Shown here: piece by piece, positions 1 through 6,958 of the stretch
How positions within the stretch are numbered: the stretch's first letter is position 1
Layout: the number at the start of each line of letters is the position of its first letter
From: a bacterium
GTDB taxonomy: Bacteria; UBA4055
Length of the DNA stretch: 16,291 nt
Direction: 5' to 3'
Assembly (NCBI GenBank): GCA_029559475.1
Contig: JAKQBN010000012.1
Span: 1 to 16,291, forward strand
Position numbers and translations under genes: made by a program
The notes under the pieces: generated by a model
What the model was told of the DNA's origin: nothing
Databases searched by the model: none
The model's input: the letters and a program-made list of their open reading frames with translations, nothing else

Positions 1-1
1 A

Positions 2-628
2 ATGGCAGAAGGGATGAAAAAGTATTCCTTCGGAACTGATGAACCGAAAGTTCAGCTTTCAACAATTGATGAACTAGAAGAATATACGTATTATGTAGCA
101 GGAACGGTCGGCGAACTGCTTTCGAGACTTTTCACGTTAGAACATTTTAGAGTACCTGAAAAAAACAGAGAAATAATGTTCCAGAACGGAATAGCATTCG
201 GAAAAGCTCTGCAGTATGTGAATATCATAAAAGATTCGCGCGAGGATTTCACTGAGGGCAGATGCTTTATACCTGCCGAACTATTGAATAAATACGGCAT
301 AAGCCTCGACGAGTTTTTCAAAAGCAGCAGAACGAATGAAATAAAAGCGGTTTACAGCGAACTTATCCAAAGAACCGAGGAACATTTGGAGGCCGCTGTT
401 AAATACATAGAAGCTGTTCCGGTAAGATTATGGAAAATTAGGCTTTTCTGCATCTGGCCTGTCGCACTTGCATACGCAACTTTAAACGGAATAAAACGCG
501 ATCTCGACGATTTCATCCTGACGAACGATACCTATAAAATTTCAAGAAAAGAAGTTAAATCCATACTCAAAAAAGGCTACATCGCCGCATTCTCGAACCG
601 GTATTTCAAACTGCTCATAAAAAAATAA
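2..628 (+). CDS. Squalene/phytoene synthase family protein, 5' end missing
   Basis: This is the C-terminal ~208 residues of a trans-isoprenyl diphosphate synthase of the squalene/phytoene synthase family, which condenses two prenyl diphosphates head to head. The segment YVAGTVGELLSRLF (residues 31-44 of the visible part) matches the conserved YVAG...LSRLF helix. NIIKDSREDF (residues 74-83) is the second Asp-rich motif binding Mg-diphosphate, with D78, E81 and D82 conserved. GRCFIPAEL follows, as in squalene synthases. The first Asp-rich motif lies upstream, outside the window, so the Met at base 2 is probably internal (MAEGM fits the family's helix just before YVAG) and the gene is cut by the window edge. 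The YxxYVAG and NIIxD wording is closer to eukaryote-type squalene synthase than to typical bacterial HpnC/HpnD. No C-terminal membrane anchor is seen. Product (squalene, dehydrosqualene or phytoene) cannot be decided from this part. Confidence 0.85.
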   Translation: MAEGMKKYSFGTDEPKVQLSTIDELEEYTYYVAGTVGELLSRLFTLEHFRVPEKNREIMFQNGIAFGKALQYVNIIKDSREDFTEGRCFIPAELLNKYGISLDEFFKSSRTNEIKAVYSELIQRTEEHLEAAVKYIEAVPVRLWKIRLFCIWPVALAYATLNGIKRDLDDFILTNDTYKISRKEVKSILKKGYIAAFSNRYFKLLIKK

Positions 629-678
629 TTTTATTCCTTTGCTTTGTAATACTTCAGGTAGTATATTTAATACGTTAT

Positions 679-686
679 TATATTTG
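679..686 (+). promoter_or_regulatory. Possible Bacteroidetes-type -7 box upstream of the C10 protease
   Basis: TATATTTG matches the TAnnTTTG element known from Bacteroidetes sigma-ABfr promoters. It sits 36 bases before the start of the protease gene, in the only gap between that gene and the preceding one. The partner TTTG (-33) element is not at the usual distance: the nearest TTTG ends about 32 bases upstream. This is a weak call based on one box. Confidence 0.25.
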
Positions 687-708
687 AGAAATGTGCGGAC
701 AGTACCGT

Positions 709-714
709 AAGGAG
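709..714 (+). promoter_or_regulatory. Shine-Dalgarno site of the C10 protease gene
   Basis: AAGGAG lies 8 bases before the ATG at 723. This is one of the strongest ribosome binding sites in the window and supports both the chosen start and the signal peptide that follows it. Confidence 0.75.
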
Positions 715-722
715 ATGTTATT

Positions 723-3700
723 ATGAAGAAAATTTTGATCATTATACTTTCAGCATCGCTTTTTATTTTCGCATCGATAGTCCCTGTAGAACGAGCAAAG
801 AAAGTAGCGGAAAACTACTATAAAAACTATGCACCTACTGCCCAGAAGGGCAATGTTATCACAAGAACCATCGCCAAAAAATACGAAGGCGAAGTAACTT
901 ACTACGCTTTTGAATTCGGCAATCAGAACGGTTTTGTAATTGTAACCGCCGATGATGGTCTAAGAACGATCCTCGGATGGTCGTTCGACAGCGGACTCTG
1001 TTCAGAAGAGGATTTTTACAACATGAGAAATCCTTTCGCCAACAGAATGTCCTGGACCGACAGGGAAATAATCCAGGCAAGAAAAGATAAATTTGTAGAT
1101 GCTCAGGCTCAGAAAGATTGGAAAGACATGGAAAACAACATATTCCCGTCTTCAACAAAAGCTATCGTAGTTCCCGCTCTTGTTCAGACAAGATGGGGTC
1201 AGGGATATCCTTATAATGTAGCTTGCCCTCTGGACGGCGGACAGCCAACAATGAATGGCTGTGTTGCTCTTGCAATGGCTCAGGTAATGAGATATCACCA
1301 GGGACCCAGTAACCCTATGGGCTCACATTCTTATTTCTGGGAAGGCGAATATGATTCTTTAACATTATCAATAAATTATACAAATTCCACATATGATTAT
1401 TCCCTGATGCCCACAACAACAGAGGCAATCAACACTTCGGCAGAAAGTACAGAAGTTTCTGAACTCTGCTATGAGGCGGGTGTCTCCGTGGATATGGATT
1501 ACGGCACATTTGAAAGCGGAGGTTCTGGAGCATATTTAATTGATATTGTTGATGCTTTTAAAACGCATTTCAACTCATGGAGCGATATTTTTTATGTTTC
1601 GGTCGGAACTGTCACAGATGAAACAACTCAATCTGCAAATATTAACTCCGATCTCGACAACTCAATACCTGTAATATGGGCAGGATCAGGACCGGACGGT
1701 GGCCACTGCTTCATTCTTGACGGAAGAACCGATGATTACAATTACCATTTCAACTGGGGCTGGGAAGGAAGTATGGACGGATGGTATAAATTAAACAACC
1801 TGAACCCCGGAACAGAATTTACATCGTCGCAGCAAGCAGTATTTAAGATCAGAGTTGACAGTCCGCCCCCGGTTACTTGGCCATCTCCAAGAGATTTCTC
1901 TGGTTTCGTAACAAATTCTGAAGATGCCGTGCTTACATGGAAAATTCCTTATGAATATCATAACAGTGTATTAACTGGCTACAAGTTGTTCCGTAACGAT
2001 AAAGTTATAGCTGTGTTAGATTCCTCAGCCAGGATCTATACTGATAGTGCGCTTTGTCAGGGATCGTATCTTTATTATGCATCGGCTACATTTACGAATC
2101 CCGAAGGTGAATCTCACATCTCACAAAGCAAAACTATCGTAATAACAGAAAATAATGATTTTCCGGCACCGGTGAATGTCAATGCCGTCGTAATAGGCAG
2201 AACAGGCATTGATCTGTCATGGTATAAACCTTATATCGGTACGATATATCTGAGCGACGGATTCGAAAAAGGCAGCCTTTCCGAGTGGACACTGAAAAAA
2301 TCAAAGCTGTTCATACAGTCTGCAGACTGGTGGGCTGATGACACCGGCGACAGATGGTTCATTGAGGACGGATCCCAATTAGGCTCGACTGAATATATTC
2401 ACAGCGGTTCCTACGCAGCGGCTATCGGCTATTCTGCTGGGTATGAATCTTCTCATCCTATGAGCTGGCTTTGCTCTCCAGCTTTCGAGATCGAGCATAC
2501 CGGGGCCACGCTGAGTTTCTACAGATGGTATTATTCAGATACGGTTTACCCTCCTACTCAGCTCTATGTAAAACTTTACTGGGGTACATTCGCCGAAACT
2601 AAAGGATCTGACGTGCTGTCGAATTCTGAATCTGTTGATTTCTACGACACAACAGCTGAATCAGGACCGCATGCGTACGATTTTAAAACATATAATACAG
2701 CACATACCGGAGCAGAAACCATGGTATGCTTTATATTCAACTACTCTGATGGTTATCAGACTGCTGTTGATGATATTGTGATCGGTTACGGCTCGAAATA
2801 TGCGGGATCAAAAGGTTCAGTTGAGCCTACAGATTATCAGATCTTCAGGAACGGATCATTAGCGGCGACCGTGCACAGAACCGGACTCGAAGAATCATGG
2901 ACGGATACCGGATTTACAGATGGTACTAATGATTATTTTGTAAGATGCCTTTATCCTGCCGGGATTTCAATCCCGTCGAACAGAGCTTCGGCATTTATAG
3001 ATGCCAATCCTGCTCCGGGATTTCTTACTGGTAAACTTAGTACAAATCAGCAAGATATTGATCTTGACTGGTACGCACCCTGTCATTTGCCACCGGGGTG
3101 GTTCGGATATACTGGTGATGAACCGGATTCTTATTTCGATTATCTGGACAAAACCGAATATCCTGGTACATGGAAGAAAAAAAGAACTCAGTTTTACGGT
3201 TCGGAACTCGGACTGTATTATCCTATAAGGGTTGATTCCATAGCTGCAGCTTTTTATGAAGATGCTTCAGAGCCTTGGGTTGACAGCATTTTCACATTCA
3301 AGGTTTACACTAGAAACACTGCCGATACTGCCGATTCATTACTTTACGGACCTTCAGGCAACCTTGAAGCGGAAAGCGGATATTTCACAGTAATACATTT
3401 ACCGACTCAGCTTGTAATGAATAAACCCTGGTGGGTGGAAATAGAAGTCAGAGATGAAACGAACTCTTCACAACCCGGAGTATTTTCTTCTGTAGGCTCA
3501 AAAGGATTCTCTTCTGCTTACTATACTCCCGTCGGATCAGAACTTGCGGCAGGCTGGTATACCATTAGTAACGGAACTAAGCCGTACGAGTGGTGGATTA
3601 TCAGCTACTGTACAGGAACTGAGCCGGTAATAGCAAAAGACGGTTCGATTAATGGGAATAACGAAAGAGTTTTCGTTCTAGGACCTCAGGACGCCATCCT

Positions 3701-4232
3701 TGCTGCAGAAAAATTAAAACCGGTTAATAATTTAACCCTGACTTCAAAGCGGAATGTAAACAGTAAAGGTCTTTTAGGCTATCATATTTTCCGGGAAGGT
3801 GAAATGGTAGGTACAACGACCGAAACATTATGGACAGATTCCCTGGTTAAAAAGGAATACGGCGACTTAAGTTACTATGTAACGGCATTTTACAATAATC
3901 CAGCTGGTGAATCTGCTCCTTCGAACGAGATAACTATTTTAATTTTAGGCATTGAAGATAATATTCCCTATGGAACAGACCTCTCGCAAAATTATCCGAA
4001 TCCGTTCAATCCCGAGACGAACATCAAATTTTCGATCGCAAATAATACCGTTGTAAAACTAAAGATATATAATTCTGCAGGTCAGTTGGTAGCTTTCCCG
4101 GTGAACAAGTTCATGAATAAAGGCAGCTATAATGTCGTACTGAACGCTTCAAAATTAAGCGGAGGGTTCTATATATACAAACTTGAGGCTGACGGAAAAG
4201 AATTCACGAAGAAATTGACAATCATTAAGTAG
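723..4232 (+). CDS. Secreted C10 (streptopain-like) cysteine protease with adhesin-like tail and T9SS sorting domain
   Basis: Exported multidomain cysteine protease of 1169 aa. Order: signal peptide (1-18); Spi-type inhibitory prodomain (about 20-145); C10 peptidase (about 150-375) with TRWGQGYPYN, nucleophile C180 in MNGCVALAMAQ, H328 in GGHCFILDG and the NWGWEGSMDGWY loop; an intact fibronectin-III domain (about 381-477); a second Fn3 that starts at about 483, is interrupted by a MAM/cleaved-adhesin-like sandwich (about 503-695, SDGFEKGSL...) and resumes at about 700-758; a third Fn3 (from about 760) interrupted by another beta-rich domain (about 786-1000) and resuming at about 1014-1075; and a type IX sorting domain (about 1082-1169) with NYPNPFNPETNIKFSI and terminal KKLTIIK. 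The catalytic pair is intact, so it is probably active, released or anchored at the cell surface. The start follows a good Shine-Dalgarno. The next gene is a paralogue of its tail, 13 bases downstream. Substrate is unknown. Confidence 0.92.
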   Translation: MKKILIIILSASLFIFASIVPVERAKKVAENYYKNYAPTAQKGNVITRTIAKKYEGEVTYYAFEFGNQNGFVIVTADDGLRTILGWSFDSGLCSEEDFYNMRNPFANRMSWTDREIIQARKDKFVDAQAQKDWKDMENNIFPSSTKAIVVPALVQTRWGQGYPYNVACPLDGGQPTMNGCVALAMAQVMRYHQGPSNPMGSHSYFWEGEYDSLTLSINYTNSTYDYSLMPTTTEAINTSAESTEVSELCYEAGVSVDMDYGTFESGGSGAYLIDIVDAFKTHFNSWSDIFYVSVGTVTDETTQSANINSDLDNSIPVIWAGSGPDGGHCFILDGRTDDYNYHFNWGWEGSMDGWYKLNNLNPGTEFTSSQQAVFKIRVDSPPPVTWPSPRDFSGFVTNSEDAVLTWKIPYEYHNSVLTGYKLFRNDKVIAVLDSSARIYTDSALCQGSYLYYASATFTNPEGESHISQSKTIVITENNDFPAPVNVNAVVIGRTGIDLSWYKPYIGTIYLSDGFEKGSLSEWTLKKSKLFIQSADWWADDTGDRWFIEDGSQLGSTEYIHSGSYAAAIGYSAGYESSHPMSWLCSPAFEIEHTGATLSFYRWYYSDTVYPPTQLYVKLYWGTFAETKGSDVLSNSESVDFYDTTAESGPHAYDFKTYNTAHTGAETMVCFIFNYSDGYQTAVDDIVIGYGSKYAGSKGSVEPTDYQIFRNGSLAATVHRTGLEESWTDTGFTDGTNDYFVRCLYPAGISIPSNRASAFIDANPAPGFLTGKLSTNQQDIDLDWYAPCHLPPGWFGYTGDEPDSYFDYLDKTEYPGTWKKKRTQFYGSELGLYYPIRVDSIAAAFYEDASEPWVDSIFTFKVYTRNTADTADSLLYGPSGNLEAESGYFTVIHLPTQLVMNKPWWVEIEVRDETNSSQPGVFSSVGSKGFSSAYYTPVGSELAAGWYTISNGTKPYEWWIISYCTGTEPVIAKDGSINGNNERVFVLGPQDAILAAEKLKPVNNLTLTSKRNVNSKGLLGYHIFREGEMVGTTTETLWTDSLVKKEYGDLSYYVTAFYNNPAGESAPSNEITILILGIEDNIPYGTDLSQNYPNPFNPETNIKFSIANNTVVKLKIYNSAGQLVAFPVNKFMNKGSYNVVLNASKLSGGFYIYKLEADGKEFTKKLTIIK
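2178..3720 (+). repeat. Upstream copy of a ~1.5 kb paralogous adhesin module
   Basis: This part of the protease gene (split Fn3, MAM-like domain, second split Fn3 and its insert) is paralogous to 4600-6110 in the next gene. Long blocks match closely in protein, for example QLYVKLYWGTFAETKGS and GSELAAGWY in both. By eye, sampled nucleotide stretches are roughly three-quarters identical with many silent differences, so the duplication is not very recent. Confidence 0.85.
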
Positions 4233-4245
4233 AAAATGTGATATA

Positions 4246-6609
4246 ATGAAGAAAAAAATTGCTGTGTCTATTATTGCAGCGGTTGTTCTGCTTTTCGGGC
4301 AGGACTGGCCTGCTCCGGAGAATCTTAACGGCAGCATCGCAAACTACGAAGATGTGACTCTTACCTGGACACGACCGGCTGGAGTAAAAGCCGGAACTTT
4401 AACAGGCTATAAAGTTTACAGGGATAATGTCGTAATAGCCAGTCCGTCATCTTCTGAAACTTCATATAATGATAGCGATCTTTCAGCGGGTGATTATAAT
4501 TATTCTGTTACCGCAACCTATACGTCACCGGCAGGAGAATCCGTAAATTCCAACTTCAAAAATATCATAATTGTTGAGGACAGCAATTATCCTGTGGCCA
4601 CTCAGGTAGAAGCAACCGCAACCGGCAGAACACATATAGATCTGAACTGGATCAGACCTTATCTTGGAACAACTTTCTTCAGCGACGGTTTCGAATCAGG
4701 GAATCTTTCAGCGTGGACATTAAAAATATCAAAGATATTTACCGGAACCAGTTCCTGGTGGGCAGCTGACGACGGCACAAGATGGTTTTGTGAAGACGGA
4801 ACTAATTTTGGAGCGACATATATCCACAGCGGATCCTATTCGGCAGCAATAGATTATTCGGCAGGCGGCGGAGATCCCCGTCCGATGAGCTGGCTGTGCT
4901 CTCCGTCATTCAATCTTACACAGTCAAGTGCTACTCTTAAATTCTGGATGCGCTACAATTCAACTTCTTCATATCCGTTAACTCAGTTATATGTTAAATT
5001 GTATTGGGGTACTTTTGCAGAAACAAAAGGTTCTGCAGTACTTACAAATTCAGAAGCTGTTGATTTCTACGATACGATAGAAGAGACAAATGCCTACGCC
5101 TCACAAAAATCCTACACTACTGCTCACACCGGATCAGAAACTAGAATATGCTTTATTTATAACTATACAGGCGGTTATCCGGCGGCAGTAGATTATATAT
5201 CTATAGGCTATTATACTCAACCTGAAATTCTTGGTTATGAGGTTTACAGAAACGGTTCTTTGGCTTCAACTTTACCGGAAACGAGTACTTCTGAAACATG
5301 GACAGATACAGGATTCGCTGACGGATGGAATGAATATTATGTCAGATGCTTATATCCGACAGGCTCTTCAATACCATCGGAAAGAAGCTCGGCTTTTATT
5401 GATGCCAACCCTAAACCCGGATTTCTTTCAGGAGTACTTAACGCAAATCAGGCGGACGTTGACCTTGACTGGTACGCTCCTTATCACCAGCCTGCAGGAT
5501 GGTTCGGATATATCGGTGCTGAACCGGATTCATATTTTGATTATCTTGACAAAACAAACGATCCGGGAACTTGGAAGAAAAAAAGAACAAGAATGTACGG
5601 CGCAGATCTGGGACTTTACTATCCTATCACCGTAGATTCTATCGCTGCAGCTTTCTATGAAGACGCTGCAGAACCTTGGGCCGACAGCATGTTCACTTTC
5701 AAAGTATATACATTTAATACTGCAGGAACGGCCGACTCTGTGCTTTATACTTCTGGACTTCTTGAAGCAGAAAGCGGTTTCTTTACTTATCTGAAGCTGC
5801 CGACACCTCTGGTAATGGTAAAATCATGGTTCGTTGAATTTGAAGTAAGGGATAACACGAACTCGTCACAGCCGGGCGTATTCTCAAGCATAGGTACTGA
5901 CGGATTCTCTTCAACATACTATACTCCTACAGGATCAGAACTTGCGGCAGGCTGGTATTCAATAACTGACGGAACCAACCCGTACGAGTGGTGGATCATC
6001 AACTACTGTACAGGAACAGAACCGGTAATCGCAAAAGACGGATCTGTCGTAAGCCAGAAAGAAAAAGTCATCACCCTCGGACCTCAGGACGCTATAAAAG
6101 CAGCCAACAGAGAGATCGAGTACCCTGTTGTAAATAAACCGACAAGCTCAAAAGGTTTAACGAAATATAACGTATGGAGAAACGGTGTTGACATCGCTGA
6201 TGTTACAGGCGCGACTTCTTACAAAGACGTAGGCGCACCTGGAGGCGACAACACATACTACATCACTGCTGTTTACGCAAGCCCGACTGGCGAATCAGTA
6301 GGATGCGAATCAGTTGTTGTTAACGTACCTGCTTCTGCTCCTGGCGTACCTGCTAACCTGACCACTTCGATCGTAAGCGGCAACGTTTACATCAACTGGG
6401 ATGATGCAGTTAACGCGACAAGCTATGACGTTTATTCCTGCGCTACTCCGTACGGAACATACGCGTTCTTAGCAAACGTAGCAACCAGTGAATATACTTA
6501 CACCGGCGTTGCAGCTAACAGCAAAATGTTCTTCTACGTAGTTTCGAAAAACGCAAAATCAGCATCACCGAGAACTATTGAAATAGTAAGGCCGGCTTCC
6601 GCTAAGTAA
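4246..6609 (+). CDS. Secreted fibronectin-III/MAM-like adhesin-type protein, paralogue of the protease tail
   Basis: Predicted exported 787-aa protein with no protease domain. Order: signal peptide (about 1-20, hydrophobic AVSIIAAVVLLFG); intact Fn3 (about 22-112); a second Fn3 split by a MAM/cleaved-adhesin-like domain (about 143-325), resuming with GYEVYRNGSLAST; a third Fn3 from about 388 split by a second beta domain (about 412-610) and resuming with KYNVWRNGVD (to about 695); a final Fn3 (about 696-787). It closely follows the domain order of the preceding protein but ends in an extra Fn3 where that protein has its type IX sorting domain. Without a visible sorting domain its surface anchoring is unexplained. 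The start is 13 bases after the previous stop with no clear Shine-Dalgarno, suggesting translational coupling. The last ~470 bases use mostly C-ending codons (Asn nearly always AAC), unlike the rest. Likely role is binding to a surface or carbohydrate, or assisting the protease; this is inference. Confidence 0.8.
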   Translation: MKKKIAVSIIAAVVLLFGQDWPAPENLNGSIANYEDVTLTWTRPAGVKAGTLTGYKVYRDNVVIASPSSSETSYNDSDLSAGDYNYSVTATYTSPAGESVNSNFKNIIIVEDSNYPVATQVEATATGRTHIDLNWIRPYLGTTFFSDGFESGNLSAWTLKISKIFTGTSSWWAADDGTRWFCEDGTNFGATYIHSGSYSAAIDYSAGGGDPRPMSWLCSPSFNLTQSSATLKFWMRYNSTSSYPLTQLYVKLYWGTFAETKGSAVLTNSEAVDFYDTIEETNAYASQKSYTTAHTGSETRICFIYNYTGGYPAAVDYISIGYYTQPEILGYEVYRNGSLASTLPETSTSETWTDTGFADGWNEYYVRCLYPTGSSIPSERSSAFIDANPKPGFLSGVLNANQADVDLDWYAPYHQPAGWFGYIGAEPDSYFDYLDKTNDPGTWKKKRTRMYGADLGLYYPITVDSIAAAFYEDAAEPWADSMFTFKVYTFNTAGTADSVLYTSGLLEAESGFFTYLKLPTPLVMVKSWFVEFEVRDNTNSSQPGVFSSIGTDGFSSTYYTPTGSELAAGWYSITDGTNPYEWWIINYCTGTEPVIAKDGSVVSQKEKVITLGPQDAIKAANREIEYPVVNKPTSSKGLTKYNVWRNGVDIADVTGATSYKDVGAPGGDNTYYITAVYASPTGESVGCESVVVNVPASAPGVPANLTTSIVSGNVYINWDDAVNATSYDVYSCATPYGTYAFLANVATSEYTYTGVAANSKMFFYVVSKNAKSASPRTIEIVRPASAK
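4600..6110 (+). repeat. Downstream copy of the ~1.5 kb paralogous adhesin module
   Basis: Second copy of the module at 2178-3720. It covers the split Fn3 domains and their two inserted beta domains, ending at the shared GPQDAI segment. Similarity fades after this point, where this gene goes on with different Fn3 sequence and the protease gene goes to its sorting domain. Confidence 0.85.
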
Positions 6610-6617
6610 TATATTAT

Positions 6618-6848
6618 ATGGGAAACATTGTTTTAAACTGGGACGATTTGACAAGCGCGACAAGCTATAATGTTTATTCATCTCCGAATCCTTATGGAAC
6701 ATTTACATTTCTTGCAGCTCTACCGTTAAGCGAGTACACTTATACAGAAGTGGGTACTCATAAAACGATGTTCTTTTATATCACTGGGACAAATAACACA
6801 AAAGAATCTCCGAAAATTATTGAGGTAAAAAAAGACGCTTGTAAATAA
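6618..6848 (+). pseudogene. Orphan C-terminal fibronectin-III fragment, likely duplication remnant
   Basis: A 76-codon open frame whose protein aligns without gaps to the last ~75 residues of the preceding gene: GNxxxNWDD, ATSYxVYS, PYGT, SEYTYT and MFFY are shared, about 36 of 70 positions identical by hand count. It starts 8 bases after that gene's stop in another frame, has no Shine-Dalgarno, no signal peptide, and lacks the first strand of the Fn3 fold, so it could not form a complete exported domain. The best reading is a remnant of a tandem domain duplication: an older tail cut off from its gene by a newer one. A short functional peptide translated by coupling is possible but less likely. 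Confidence 0.6.
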
Positions 6849-6893
6849 CTCTATGATTTTAATATCGTCAAATACTCTTAATCTATATACTAA

Positions 6894-6921
6894 TTGACTT
6901 TCGACTGAAAAAGTTTATATT
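6894..6921 (+). promoter_or_regulatory. Sigma-70-like promoter for the pyrD operon
   Basis: TTGACT (6894-6899) and TATATT (6916-6921) are separated by 16 bases, close to the housekeeping consensus, and lie about 38 bases before the pyrD start in the largest fully non-coding gap of the window. A TATAAT at 6930-6935 is an alternative -10 but has no good -35. The predicted transcription start is near 6928. Found by eye only. Confidence 0.5.
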
Positions 6922-6925
6922 TCAG
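6905..6925 (+). promoter_or_regulatory. Inverted repeat over the pyrD -10 region, possible operator
   Basis: CTGAAA (6905-6910) and TTTCAG (6920-6925) form a 6-base inverted repeat whose right arm overlaps the -10 box. The position would suit a repressor site. The arms are short and AT-rich, so chance is a real possibility. Confidence 0.2.
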
Positions 6926-6958
6926 ACTTTATAATTTAATCTATGGAACGCGCACGGA

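Noticed and set aside
625-636. AT palindrome after the squalene-synthase-like gene as a terminator
   Set aside because: The arms (AAAAT/ATTTT) are separated by one base and contain no GC, so they cannot form a stable hairpin.
5231-5635. 134-codon alternative frame inside the adhesin-type paralogue
   Set aside because: It lies in a second frame over conserved Fn3 and insert sequence. A similar shadow at 3001-3228 in the protease gene comes from the paralogy of the two genes, not from coding.
6607-6620. Programmed frameshift joining the paralogue to the downstream Fn3 fragment
   Set aside because: The fragment repeats the domain just completed rather than continuing it, the gap contains stops in two frames, and no slippery sequence is seen; a duplication remnant fits better.
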